From positions 90,839 through 154,838 of the forward strand of contig NZ_MIEH01000020.1 in assembly GCF_001754075.1 (NCBI RefSeq): a stretch of DNA of 64,000 nucleotides, in the 5' to 3' direction. Each line of letters opens with the position of its first letter. Position 1 is the first letter of the stretch. This stretch comes from Merdimonas faecis (GTDB lineage Bacteria; Bacillota; Clostridia; Lachnospirales; Lachnospiraceae). The notes below the pieces were generated by a model. That model was not told the origin of the DNA, searched no databases, and was given only the letters and a program-made list of their open reading frames with translations. Made by a program: the position numbers and the translations under genes. This document shows positions 44,645 to 53,673 of this stretch, piece by piece.

Positions 44645-45169
44645 CTACATCTTTCCAGCCAGTACCACACTGGCAGCCAGACCGGCGATAGTCGCAAGGA
44701 GGGCTCCCGGCAGTGTATACCGGGTCTTTGTGATCTTTGCCGTCATAAAATACACGCTCATGGTGTAAAAAATAGTCTCTGTACAAGACATGCTGATAGA
44801 TGCCGCCAGTCCGATAAAGGAATCCGTACCAAATTTTTTATAGAGATCCAAAAGGAGGCCTGTTGCCGCAGATGAGGAAAACATTTTTACCAGAGACAAC
44901 GGGACCAGCTCACCAGGAAATCCTATCCCCGCAGTTACCCTTCCAATCCCTTCTGCCAGAAAATCCAGAAAACCGGAGGCTCTTAAAATTCCCACTGCCA
45001 CCATAAGGCCGATCAGAGTCGGCATGATCCGGATCACAGTCAGAAAGCCCTCTCTTGCTCCCTGTATAAAAGTATCATAAACCTTCACGCCTTTTGCAAC
45101 TCCGTAAGCCACAATGCCAAGGATCATAAATGGTACGATCAGGTCTGTTATATATAGGAATATTTTCAC
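44645..45169 (-). CDS. spmB: spore maturation protein B
   Basis: 174 residues, a nucleoside-recognition (Gate) domain membrane protein. GAREGFLTVIRIMPTLIGLMVAVGILRASGFLDFL, SLVKMFSSSAATGLLLDL and SISMSCTETIFYTMSVYF are typical of SpmB, which acts with SpmA in spore core dehydration. In most genomes spmA and spmB are adjacent in one operon. Here spmA lies 1.5 kb away on the opposite strand with a MATE pump between them. Confidence 0.93.
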   Translation of the reverse strand: MKIFLYITDLIVPFMILGIVAYGVAKGVKVYDTFIQGAREGFLTVIRIMPTLIGLMVAVGILRASGFLDFLAEGIGRVTAGIGFPGELVPLSLVKMFSSSAATGLLLDLYKKFGTDSFIGLAASISMSCTETIFYTMSVYFMTAKITKTRYTLPGALLATIAGLAASVVLAGKM

Positions 45170-45301
45170 GTATAGATCCCTCTGTTCTAAAAGTATCCGT
45201 TATATGATTTATATGAGAGATCCGCCTCCCTTATGATTGAAAATCTTCCGGGAAAGGAATATACTGCTAATGAGAACTTTTAGATATTGTGGTGATTTTT
45301 C

Positions 45302-46663
45302 ATGGAGCATACATCAACAGAAAAGCGGGACTTCGGAGTCGGAAGCGTTTCCGCCGCCATCTTAAGGCTGGCAATACCTATGACGTTTGCACAGCTTATC
45401 AATGTATTGTACAGCGTGGTAGACCGTATCTACATCGGACACCTTCCCCATACCTCTACAGAAGCACTGACAGGTATCGGCCTGACTCTTCCTGTTATCA
45501 CTATCGTTACCGCTTTTGCTAATCTGTTCGGGATGGGCGGAGCTCCTCTTTTTTCTATGGAAAGAGGACGAGAAAATACTGACAAGGCCCGGACGATCAT
45601 GGGAAATTCTTTTGCCCTGATCCTTATTTTCGGTCTGCTTCTCTCCTTGCTTTGCTATCTCTTCAAAGAACCGCTTTTATATTTATTCGGCGCCAGCGAT
45701 ACGACCTATCCTTATGCGGACGCATATCTTTCTATTTACCTCCTGGGGACTATATTCGTCATGATCAGCCTTGGCATGAACAATTTTATCAATGCCCAGG
45801 GCTTTGGTGTGATGGGGATGCTGACTGTATCCATCGGCGCTGTTTTAAACCTGATCCTGGATCCTGTATTTATTTTCATATTTGGCCTGGGAATCCGGGG
45901 CGCCGCTGTGGCTACCGTTATTTCTCAGATGATTTCCGCCCTCTGGGTCTTAAAATTTCTTACCGGCAAAAAGGCACTGATCACCCTGAGCAGAAGATCC
46001 ATGCGGATCAAAAGGCGTCTGGTCAGGGACATTACCACCCTGGGACTGTCCGGATTTATCATGTCCATTACGAACGGTGCCGTACAGATCATCTGCAATG
46101 CTACTTTGCAGAATTACGGCGGCGATCTGTATATAGGGATCATGACCGTCATCAATTCAGTACGGGAGATCGTAAATATCCCTGTAAACGGATTCACTAA
46201 CAGTGCTCAGCCTGTAATGAGCTTTAATTATGGCGCCCAAAAATATGGACGTGTAAAATCCGCGATCCGGTTTATGACTATTTTTTGCATCGTGTTTACT
46301 TTGATTGTCTGGGCTCTGATCTTTTTCTTCCCCCACTTTTTTATCCAGGTTTTCAATAGTGACCCGGCTCTTCTGGATAACGGGATCCCGGCGCTGCATG
46401 TTTATTTCTTTGGCATTTTTATGATGGCTTTGCAGTTTTCCGGACAGTCTACCTTTGTGGCTCTTGGCTATTCCAGGCATGCCATTTTCTTTTCCCTTTT
46501 GAGAAAGGCTGTCATCGTGATCCCTCTGACCATATGGCTTCCTACAGTGGGAAATCTTGGCACTACGGGCGTTTTCCTGGCAGAGCCTATCTCAAACTTT
46601 ATAGGCGGTACCGCCTGCTTTGTGACAATGATGTTCACTGTATGGAGAAAGCTGGATGCATGA
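45302..46663 (+). CDS. MATE-family multidrug efflux transporter (MepA-like)
   Basis: 453 residues with twelve predicted spans in two homologous halves. Typical motifs are LAIPMTFAQLINVLYSVVDRIYIGH in TM1, GLGIRGAAVATVISQMISALW in TM6, and NAQGFGVMGMLTVSIGAVLNLILDP. The family exports cationic drugs in exchange for Na+ or H+. It is divergent from spmB and co-directional with spmA, from which 49 bp separate it. Confidence 0.9.
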   Translation: MEHTSTEKRDFGVGSVSAAILRLAIPMTFAQLINVLYSVVDRIYIGHLPHTSTEALTGIGLTLPVITIVTAFANLFGMGGAPLFSMERGRENTDKARTIMGNSFALILIFGLLLSLLCYLFKEPLLYLFGASDTTYPYADAYLSIYLLGTIFVMISLGMNNFINAQGFGVMGMLTVSIGAVLNLILDPVFIFIFGLGIRGAAVATVISQMISALWVLKFLTGKKALITLSRRSMRIKRRLVRDITTLGLSGFIMSITNGAVQIICNATLQNYGGDLYIGIMTVINSVREIVNIPVNGFTNSAQPVMSFNYGAQKYGRVKSAIRFMTIFCIVFTLIVWALIFFFPHFFIQVFNSDPALLDNGIPALHVYFFGIFMMALQFSGQSTFVALGYSRHAIFFSLLRKAVIVIPLTIWLPTVGNLGTTGVFLAEPISNFIGGTACFVTMMFTVWRKLDA

Positions 46664-46712
46664 TCCGGTTCCAGACCGCATATCCTGTAAGAAAAGACAG
46701 GAGTCTTTTTCT

Positions 46713-47327
46713 ATGCTGAATTATCTCTGGGCCGGCATGATCCTCATAGGAATCGTCTATGCCTCTTTTGCCGGACGTATCCCCGATATCACAAACGCAG
46801 CCATTGATTCGTCAAAGGAAGCCGTCTCTTTATGCATTACTATGATGGGTGTTCTCTCTATGTGGATGGGACTGATGAAGATTGCCGAAAAAGGAGGGAT
46901 CATCGCCCAGGCCTCCCTGAAGCTTAAGCCGCTCATCCGCTTTCTCTTCCCGAACCTTCCCTCCGGACATTCTTCAGAAGAATACATCGTTACCAATTTT
47001 ATCGCTAATTTCCTTGGACTTGGCTGGGCAGCCACTCCAGCCGGACTAAAAGCCATGGAAGAGCTGGGAAAGCTGGAGGATGACCGCAGGAAGGCACGCC
47101 TTCCCGGTCCTGTTCGCAGCCTGGGCATTGCCAGCAATGAAATGTGTACTTTCCTCATTATCAACATCTCTTCTCTGCAGCTTATTCCCGTAAATGTTAT
47201 CGCCTATCGCAGCCAGTACGGCAGCGTAAACCCGGCTGCCATCGTAGGAGCAGGGATATTAGCTACAACAGTAAGTACTGGCGCCGCGGTACTGTTCTGT
47301 AAAATAATGGACCGAAAACAGCGATAA
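46713..47327 (+). CDS. spmA: spore maturation protein A
   Basis: 204 residues. MLNYLWAGMILIGIVYASFAGRIPDITNAAIDSSKEAVSLCITMMGVLSMWMGLMKIAEKGG and ASNEMCTFLIINISSLQLIPVNVIAYRSQYGS are diagnostic of SpmA. AGGAG lies 9 nt before ATG 46713; the open frame begins at 46656 inside the MATE gene. It is on the strand opposite to spmB, so the usual spmAB operon is broken. Confidence 0.93.
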   Translation: MLNYLWAGMILIGIVYASFAGRIPDITNAAIDSSKEAVSLCITMMGVLSMWMGLMKIAEKGGIIAQASLKLKPLIRFLFPNLPSGHSSEEYIVTNFIANFLGLGWAATPAGLKAMEELGKLEDDRRKARLPGPVRSLGIASNEMCTFLIINISSLQLIPVNVIAYRSQYGSVNPAAIVGAGILATTVSTGAAVLFCKIMDRKQR

Positions 47328-47328
47328 A

Positions 47329-47361
47329 AAATCCCCTGCACCTCTTAGGCGCAGGGGATTT
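47329..47361. terminator. bidirectional terminator between spmA and the AI-2E gene
   Basis: AAATCCCCTGC (47329-47339) pairs perfectly with GCAGGGGATTT (47351-47361). There is a T-run on the minus strand (TTTTTTATC) and a short one on the plus strand. It serves convergent genes. Confidence 0.85.
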
Positions 47362-47381
47362 CTGGTTATATCTTTAAAAAA

Positions 47382-48542
47382 TTACTCAATGTCATCTGGT
47401 TCCATCTTCTTCTGCTTCAGCTTCAGATATACCACTTCCCGGAACAGAGCATATACCACAGACACGATCGGGATAAAGATCAGCATCCCCACAACACCCA
47501 TCAGGCTGCCGCCGATGCTGACCGCCGCCAATACCCAGATAGACGGAAGACCTACAGATCCTCCTACTACGTGAGGATAGATCAGATTCCCTTCTATCTG
47601 CTGCAGCACCAGGAATAGTACAACGAATCCCAGCGCCTGCACCGGATTGACCATAAAGATCAGAAATGCTCCGATCACGCAGCCAATAAATGCTCCGAAG
47701 ATGGGGATCAGTGCGGTAAATGCGATCACTACGCCTACCAGAAGCGCATAGGGAAGACGGAAGACCGTCATTGCAACCACAAACATACTTCCCAGGATCA
47801 CCGCTTCCACACACTGTCCGGTCAGGAAACTGGAAAAGGTCTTGTAGGTCAGGGATAAAACCTCCAGCGTCGCTTCTGCCTTTCCTTTTTTCATAAAGGC
47901 AAACATCACGCGTTTACACTGCCTTGTCAGCTTTTCTTTCTGAAGCAGGATATAAATGGCAAACACAAAAGCAATGAAGAAAGTCGTAAGTCCGCTGACA
48001 ATGCTTCTTGCCGCCGTGATCGTAGAATTTAAAACATCTCCGGCTCCGCGTGTAAAAAAGCTGAGTCCCGTATCCATAATCTTATTCCAGTTAAATTCCA
48101 GCCCATTGATCCAGGAAACAATATCCGGATTGTCCCGGAATATGCTGGTGGCCCACTCTTGAAGCCTGGGGATAAATGCCTGGATATTTCTTCCAAGATT
48201 GACAAATGTATCTCCCAGCTGCGGGATCAATACCAGCATGACCAGTGCGATCACTCCGATTACTGAACACAGTGCCAGCAGCATGCTCACCGGACGCGCC
48301 ATCTTTTTCAGATACTTATGTCCTTTGATCCTGTCCGGATTGAAGAGGTGTCTCTGAAAAAAATTCATTGGCACATTCAATACAAAAGCAATCGCTCCGC
48401 CCAAAATAAACGGATAGATCACATGGATCACGAAATTGATGCCGTCCAGTACAATATCATACCGCCAGAAGCACAGCACCACCAGTGCCGCAAATACGAT
48501 CAATCCTCTGATTCTTTTTACTGTTTCCTGATTAAATTCCAT
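47382..48542 (-). CDS. AI-2E (PerM) family membrane protein
   Basis: 386 residues with about seven or eight spans. VIHVIYPFILGGAIAFVLNVPMNFFQRHLF at the N-terminus, LTGQCVEAVILGSMFVVAMTVFRLPYALLVGVVIAFTALIPIFGAFIG and QQIEGNLIYPHVVGGSVGLPSIWVLAAVSIGGSLMG are hallmarks of the family. Members export autoinducer-2 or act as ion antiporters; which applies here is unknown. It follows the P-type ATPase by 11 bp and so shares the riboswitch-controlled transcript. Confidence 0.9.
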   Translation of the reverse strand: MEFNQETVKRIRGLIVFAALVVLCFWRYDIVLDGINFVIHVIYPFILGGAIAFVLNVPMNFFQRHLFNPDRIKGHKYLKKMARPVSMLLALCSVIGVIALVMLVLIPQLGDTFVNLGRNIQAFIPRLQEWATSIFRDNPDIVSWINGLEFNWNKIMDTGLSFFTRGAGDVLNSTITAARSIVSGLTTFFIAFVFAIYILLQKEKLTRQCKRVMFAFMKKGKAEATLEVLSLTYKTFSSFLTGQCVEAVILGSMFVVAMTVFRLPYALLVGVVIAFTALIPIFGAFIGCVIGAFLIFMVNPVQALGFVVLFLVLQQIEGNLIYPHVVGGSVGLPSIWVLAAVSIGGSLMGVVGMLIFIPIVSVVYALFREVVYLKLKQKKMEPDDIE

Positions 48543-48553
48543 ATATCATCATC

Positions 48554-51097
48554 CTATTTTATATGTTCTCTGATCCATTTCATCAGCTGAATGATCGGAA
48601 GATTCAGAAGCGCCAGTCCATATACGATCAGGAGATGGCTTCCGTCCAGAGTCTGTACACTGAACAGATTGTGCAGTCCCGGTATCATCAGTACGCCTGT
48701 GATCAGCAGCAGTCCCAGTACGAACGCACCGATCAGATAAACATTATTGAAAAATCTGTTTGTAAAGATAACTGGTTTGTTGGATTTACAGTTAAATCCA
48801 TGTACCAGCCTGGATGTACATAATGTACCAAAGGCCAGTGTGCTTCCAAGAAGGCTTCCGCTTTCGTTCAGACCGATCAGGAATGCGATCGTCGTCATAG
48901 CTCCAATACATAAACCTTCTGTTCCGATCCGCAGCAGATAATCCTTGGTCAGGATAGATTCGTTCATCGGACGCGGTTTCTCTGACATTACATCCTTTGA
49001 ATGTGGCTCAAGTCCCAGTGCGATCGCCGGAAGACTGTCTGTCAGAAGGTTGATAAACAGCAGATGTACCGGTGCAAATGGAACCGGAAGACCTACGATA
49101 GATGCAAACAATACCGTAAGGATCGCTCCAAAGTTTCCTGACAGCAGGAACTGAATGGAATACTTAATATTTCTATACAAGTTACGTCCGTTTTCTACTG
49201 CCTTTACAATAGTTGCAAAGTTATCATCTGTCAAGACCATAGCTGCCGCATCTTTGGAAACCTCTGTTCCCGTGATTCCCATTGCCACGCCAATATTCGC
49301 CTGTTTCAGAGCCGGGGCATCGTTTACTCCGTCACCTGTCATAGCCACGATATTGCCGCGCTCCTGCCATGCCCGCACGATACGGATCTTATGCTCCGGT
49401 GAAACACGGGCATATACAGAAATCTTCGGAACAAATTCCTGCAGTTCCTCATCAGACATGTCTTCGATCACTGCGCCCTCACAGGCCTCAGACTCATCTT
49501 TCAGGATACCGATACGTTTTGCGATCGCCGCCGCTGTTACCTTGTGGTCGCCGGTGATCATGATCGGCTTGATACCCGCCTCAATACACTCTGCAACCGC
49601 TGCCTTTGATTCCTCTCTCGGCGGATCCATCATAGCTACAAGGCCAAGGAAGGTCAGATCATTTTCGTCTTCGAGCGTAATAGCTCTGTCATCTTCCATT
49701 TCTTTATAGGCAAATGCCAGCACACGCAGGCCGTCTCTGGAGAACTCCATGTTCTGCGCCTCGATCTGCGCTTTCTTTTCCTCCGTCATCGGCTCTACCG
49801 TTTCGCCGGTACGGATTCTGGTCATCCTGGTCAGAAGGACGTCTACAGCTCCTTTGACCACCATGGTATGTTTGCCTTCCAGGATATGAGCAGTGGACAT
49901 CAGTTTTCTGTCACTGTCAAAAGGAATTTCTGATTTTCTCTCATATACGTCACGGACTTCCAGCGCTTCTCTTCCTAATTTACTTCCAAGATTGATAAGC
50001 GCTGTCTCCGTCGGATCTCCGATCTCCTGTCCATTTGTATTGGTGGAATCGTTACACAGGATACTGAAATTTAAAAGCCTTTCCTGATTTGCATCATTCA
50101 GATCGATATTAGCAGCCGGGATTCTTTTTCCGTCTACATAGTAATCTTCTACAGTCATCTTGTTCTGTGTCAGCGTTCCTGTCTTATCAGAACAGATGAT
50201 AGATACACTTCCCAGACCTTCTACAGCCTGGAGCTTACGGATGATCGCATGCTCCTTTGCCATTTTCTGTGTTCCAAAGGACAGCACGATAGTCACGATA
50301 GAGCTTAACGCCTCCGGAATAGCTGCAACCGCAAGAGCTACTGCAAACAGGAATGCGTCTCCCGGCTGATCTCCTCTGAAGATACTGATACCGAACAGGA
50401 TCGCACAGAAAACGATGATCAGAATAGAAAGCTTCTTTCCAAAGTCGTCCAGATTGATCTGAAGCGGAGTTCTCTTTTCCGAGGTACTTTTTAACAGACT
50501 TGCAATCTTTCCTACCTCTGTTCCCATACCGATCGCCGTAACCTCATATGCCGCACGGCCATATGTGACAAAGCTTCCGGAAAACACCCGGTTGGTCTGA
50601 TCTCCAAGCGCGGCTCCCTCCGGTACCTCATCCAGGGATTTTTCTACAGATAAGCTCTCTCCGGTAAGAGCGCTTTCATCCACCTTCAGGCTGGCACATT
50701 CTATCAGTTTACCGTCTGCCGGAACACAGTCACCTGCCTCTAACAGCACCCGGTCGCCAATCGTCACTTCTCTGGAAGGAATCTGTTTTACAACGCCGTC
50801 ACGGATAACCTTTGCTTCCGGCGCGGACATCTGCTTCAGGGCGTCCAGCGACTGCTCCGCCTTCAGTGTCTGCACGGTTCCGAGGATCGCGTTCATCGTG
50901 ATCACGACAAGAATTACGATCGCACTCTCAAAGTCGCCAAGGAATCCGGATACGATTGCCGCAATGATCAGTATAATAACAAGAAAATCTTTATACTGTT
51001 CCAGAAATATCTGCAGCGTGCTTTTCTTTTTTCCTTCTACCAGCTCATTAAAACCATATTTTTCCTGGTTTTGTCTGGCCTGTTCACTTGTTAACAT
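48554..51097 (-). CDS. P-type cation-transporting ATPase, likely Mn2+/Ca2+ exporter
   Basis: 847 residues, type II P-type ATPase. Cation ATPase N-terminus (MLTSEQARQNQEKYGFNEL), TGES near 145, the M4 motif AVAAIPEAL, phosphorylation site CSDKTGTLTQN (Asp near 302), MTGDGVNDAPALKQANIGVAMG near 588 and six C-terminal spans. The family includes Ca2+ and Mn2+ pumps of the PMR1/SERCA type. The upstream yybP-ykoY element points to Mn2+ as the controlling ion. AAGGAGAGGAG precedes the start. Confidence 0.92.
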   Translation of the reverse strand: MLTSEQARQNQEKYGFNELVEGKKKSTLQIFLEQYKDFLVIILIIAAIVSGFLGDFESAIVILVVITMNAILGTVQTLKAEQSLDALKQMSAPEAKVIRDGVVKQIPSREVTIGDRVLLEAGDCVPADGKLIECASLKVDESALTGESLSVEKSLDEVPEGAALGDQTNRVFSGSFVTYGRAAYEVTAIGMGTEVGKIASLLKSTSEKRTPLQINLDDFGKKLSILIIVFCAILFGISIFRGDQPGDAFLFAVALAVAAIPEALSSIVTIVLSFGTQKMAKEHAIIRKLQAVEGLGSVSIICSDKTGTLTQNKMTVEDYYVDGKRIPAANIDLNDANQERLLNFSILCNDSTNTNGQEIGDPTETALINLGSKLGREALEVRDVYERKSEIPFDSDRKLMSTAHILEGKHTMVVKGAVDVLLTRMTRIRTGETVEPMTEEKKAQIEAQNMEFSRDGLRVLAFAYKEMEDDRAITLEDENDLTFLGLVAMMDPPREESKAAVAECIEAGIKPIMITGDHKVTAAAIAKRIGILKDESEACEGAVIEDMSDEELQEFVPKISVYARVSPEHKIRIVRAWQERGNIVAMTGDGVNDAPALKQANIGVAMGITGTEVSKDAAAMVLTDDNFATIVKAVENGRNLYRNIKYSIQFLLSGNFGAILTVLFASIVGLPVPFAPVHLLFINLLTDSLPAIALGLEPHSKDVMSEKPRPMNESILTKDYLLRIGTEGLCIGAMTTIAFLIGLNESGSLLGSTLAFGTLCTSRLVHGFNCKSNKPVIFTNRFFNNVYLIGAFVLGLLLITGVLMIPGLHNLFSVQTLDGSHLLIVYGLALLNLPIIQLMKWIREHIK

Positions 51098-51129
51098 GTT
51101 TTCTTCTCCTCTCCTTCTTGCAATAGGAT

Positions 51130-51175
51130 AAAAAAAAGACCCCTATTGCACAATTTTTTCATGCAATAAAAGTCT
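51130..51175 (-). terminator. riboswitch-controlled terminator before the P-type ATPase
   Basis: AGACTTTTATTGC (51175-51163) pairs over 13 bp, three of them G-U, with GCAATAGGGGTCT (51149-51137). Seven Ts follow. The 5' arm overlaps the 3' strand of the aptamer, so ligand binding would prevent termination. Confidence 0.75.
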
Positions 51176-51278
51176 CACCTTTTCATTGCGATACGGATGA
51201 CGGATCATCGTATTGACGTATTCGCAAACGTCAGAAACATATATCATGTCTGACGCAAGTTACTCCCTTTTATCTTTA
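51163..51278 (-). promoter_or_regulatory. yybP-ykoY (Mn2+) riboswitch aptamer
   Basis: On the minus strand the leader begins AAAGGGAGTAAC, which fits the AAAGGGGAGUAG segment of the yybP-ykoY motif. It contains paired GTCAGAC / GTTTCTGACG and GATACGATGA segments, and returns as AAGGTGAGACTTTTA, which matches the GCAAGACCUUU-like 3' strand. The motif binds Mn2+ and controls Mn2+ export or resistance genes. The promoter lies just upstream and the terminator arm overlaps the 3' strand. Exact sub-helices were not computed. Confidence 0.75.
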
Positions 51279-51281
51279 ACT

Positions 51282-51310
51282 ACTATACAAGAAAATATTT
51301 GCGCTGTCAA
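51282..51310 (-). promoter_or_regulatory. promoter of the Mn2+-responsive operon
   Basis: On the minus strand TTGACA (51310-51305), a 17-bp spacer and TATAGT (51287-51282) place the start near 51275, at the riboswitch 5' end. Confidence 0.85.
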
Positions 51311-51414
51311 TCACAAATTCTCAATAATCACAAGCATAAGATTTATTATAGGATTGCCAGTAAACTAATTTTCTAATCATCTTTATAATATCAAAACTCT
51401 CTATTAAATAAATG

Positions 51415-51445
51415 GTGCGGGAGCAGCTACTTTATGCCCCCGCAC
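51415..51445 (-). terminator. terminator of the sugar-uptake island operon
   Basis: GTGCGGG (51415-51421) pairs perfectly with CCCGCAC (51439-51445). The minus strand continues with CCATTTATTTAATAGAG, a weak T-rich tail. It lies 22 bp after the amidohydrolase stop. Confidence 0.6.
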
Positions 51446-51467
51446 AAAAGGAAGACGTCTATATCCA

Positions 51468-52661
51468 TTAAATATGATATAGCATTTTTGCATTTTCACG
51501 AAAAATTTTTTCAGACAATTCTTTGCCTTCCTGAACCGTTAAAAAATCGTCTTCAATCAAGTCAGATAAAGCCTTTGCCACAGCATGCCGCCCAGCCAGA
51601 TATGCCCCAAAACTTTCTATAATTGTCCAGGAATCACATCCCCATGTGATAGCATCTGCTTTCCCTGTTTCTAATAATTGTTTAATAAAATATACTGCTG
51701 TGCTGGTAGAGATGCTTGGAAGCCAGCATATATCTGCATATATATTCGGAAAGTTATGAATCAATGCCAATGCATCATCTGTCCATGGAAAGCTTCCATG
51801 AAACAAAATAAATTGTGTGTCTGGATTTTTGCTAATTACTTCTTTTAGTAACATGGCATTACTTCCTTCTAAGTTTCCAAGACCGGTATGATTTTGAAAA
51901 GGAATATTATACTTAGCAGCTATTTTACATATGTGAAAATAGATATAATCCTGAAAAGCAATAATATCTTCTACTTTTGCATTGGGATTTTGATACCCTT
52001 TTTCCGCTTCCTCATATGTACGTTCTTTAAAACAAATAGATCGATCATACGGAAGCGATGATTTCAATGCTACACAGCCAGCTTCCTTTTTTTCTACTAT
52101 TTTCTCTTCTATTTTCCCCAAATATCCCTTAAAATCAAGATCCTTGGGCCAATTATAATTTAAAAATGGATTATTTCCATTATCGTCTACCGTATCTATC
52201 TGATATCCAAATAGAAACTGATTAATACGGAATGTCGGGGTGAATAAATCCGGATCTCCTAAATCTGTACCAGGATTCCAGTATCCATCCAGTATAATTT
52301 TGTCGTAATGGCATACATTCCGTAAAAAGCCATTATCTGAAGATACCTTTTGCGATAATTCTTTAATTTTTTCATCGAACCAAGGATAATTCTCCTCGTC
52401 AAAGCGCTTTTGCGTATTAAAAATAGTCTGGAGACTTTTTTCAATCCAAAAAAAGTAAGAGTTATGCCTTAAACTTCTTATAAAATTTGTCGCCTTTTCT
52501 TTTGTTCCATCCCATTCCTTATGACACCAGCCCAGATAAGAATGCTCGATCAAATCTTTGATACTTGCTGGAAATCCTTGCTTCTGCGGAAGCTTATGGC
52601 AATGTGTATTGATAATAGATATTGTATCAATATATTGTATTAGTTCAGAATATGCGGACAC
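51468..52661 (-). CDS. amidohydrolase-family protein
   Basis: 397 residues, TIM-barrel metal-dependent hydrolase type. INTHCHKLPQ at the N-terminus supplies the first two His, QNHTGLG near 270 and ILFHGSFPW near 300 further His, and ITWGCDSW near 350 the last Asp. It resembles Amidohydro_2 or uronate isomerase-like enzymes, but I cannot assign a substrate. The GTG at 52661 has GGAGGG 6 nt upstream and is preferred to the frame start at 52691. Last gene of the island operon, so probably the cytoplasmic catabolic enzyme for the imported compound. AT-rich. Confidence 0.8.
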   Translation of the reverse strand: MSAYSELIQYIDTISIINTHCHKLPQKQGFPASIKDLIEHSYLGWCHKEWDGTKEKATNFIRSLRHNSYFFWIEKSLQTIFNTQKRFDEENYPWFDEKIKELSQKVSSDNGFLRNVCHYDKIILDGYWNPGTDLGDPDLFTPTFRINQFLFGYQIDTVDDNGNNPFLNYNWPKDLDFKGYLGKIEEKIVEKKEAGCVALKSSLPYDRSICFKERTYEEAEKGYQNPNAKVEDIIAFQDYIYFHICKIAAKYNIPFQNHTGLGNLEGSNAMLLKEVISKNPDTQFILFHGSFPWTDDALALIHNFPNIYADICWLPSISTSTAVYFIKQLLETGKADAITWGCDSWTIIESFGAYLAGRHAVAKALSDLIEDDFLTVQEGKELSEKIFRENAKMLYHI

Positions 52662-52703
52662 TTTTATCCCTCCTGTCATCAGGTATTCCAAAATAATCCA
52701 TCT

Positions 52704-53669
52704 TTACCTTTGAATGAATTCGATTGCTATGTTCATTGCTTCAAAACTCTTGCCGTAAGTCTGATTTAAAAACCCATGAACCATCCCTTTCATAATATGA
52801 TACTCTACTTCCACATTAGAGTCTTCCAACTTCGCCGCATACTGGAGTCCCTGATCTAATAGCGGGTCACATTCTGCAGAAATGAAACATGCTCTTGGAA
52901 GACTTGACAGATTTTCGGAAAGCAAAGGTGATGCAAGAGGATCACGTTTTTCTTCCTCTTCATTAAAATAAGCTCCCATGGGATTATTCATGCAATTATA
53001 TTCTAAAAAATATCCCGTTTGATAATATCGTTCCGAATCTGTTATCTCATCTTCTATATTTGTCGTTAATGGATAAAATAAAATCTGGTTCCTGATTTTA
53101 GGCCCTCTCTGGTCTCTCGCCATCATAGATACAACTGTTGCAAAGTTTCCTCCAGAGCTATCTCCGCATACACTTATATTGTTAGAATCCCCATGATATT
53201 TTTCAATATTTGCTGCTGTCCATATCAGAGCATCATATGCTTCCATAAGACCTTTCGGAAATTTGTATTCTGGGGCCAGATCATAATCAGGGGACACAAT
53301 TACTAAGTTTCCATAGGCTGACAGATATCTACATACATATTCATAGACTTCTATATTGTTCATAGAAAATGCTCCTCCATGATAAAAGACTACCACGGGG
53401 TTTTTTTCTCCATTCGCCGGCATATATATTTTTGTGCGTATATTTCGTTCTGATAGCTGACACCAAACCTCCTCTGTCTTTACTTGCATAATCTTTTTAT
53501 AGCAGCTGCACTTTTGATATGCAGCTGTCATACCTGCCAGGGATTCATAATTATTTTTTACTCTCCACTCTTTTGGATTTTCCATATCTAAGATCTGTGG
53601 TGGTAAAATCTCTACTTCTGGGGCAACCTCTCCATAATCAGGAATCAAAAATTTTCGATATCTTTTCAT
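52704..53669 (-). CDS. alpha/beta hydrolase, hormone-sensitive-lipase-type esterase
   Basis: 321 residues. The HSL-family oxyanion motif HGGAF near 96, the nucleophile GDSSGG near 168 (Ser), a probable acid in ECDPLLDQG near 263 and His in GMVHGFLNQ near 292. No signal peptide, so cytoplasmic. In the operon it lies between the sugar permease and the amidohydrolase, suggesting it removes an acyl or aryl ester from the imported sugar derivative. Confidence 0.87.
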   Translation of the reverse strand: MKRYRKFLIPDYGEVAPEVEILPPQILDMENPKEWRVKNNYESLAGMTAAYQKCSCYKKIMQVKTEEVWCQLSERNIRTKIYMPANGEKNPVVVFYHGGAFSMNNIEVYEYVCRYLSAYGNLVIVSPDYDLAPEYKFPKGLMEAYDALIWTAANIEKYHGDSNNISVCGDSSGGNFATVVSMMARDQRGPKIRNQILFYPLTTNIEDEITDSERYYQTGYFLEYNCMNNPMGAYFNEEEEKRDPLASPLLSENLSSLPRACFISAECDPLLDQGLQYAAKLEDSNVEVEYHIMKGMVHGFLNQTYGKSFEAMNIAIEFIQR

Positions 53670-53673
53670 AAAA

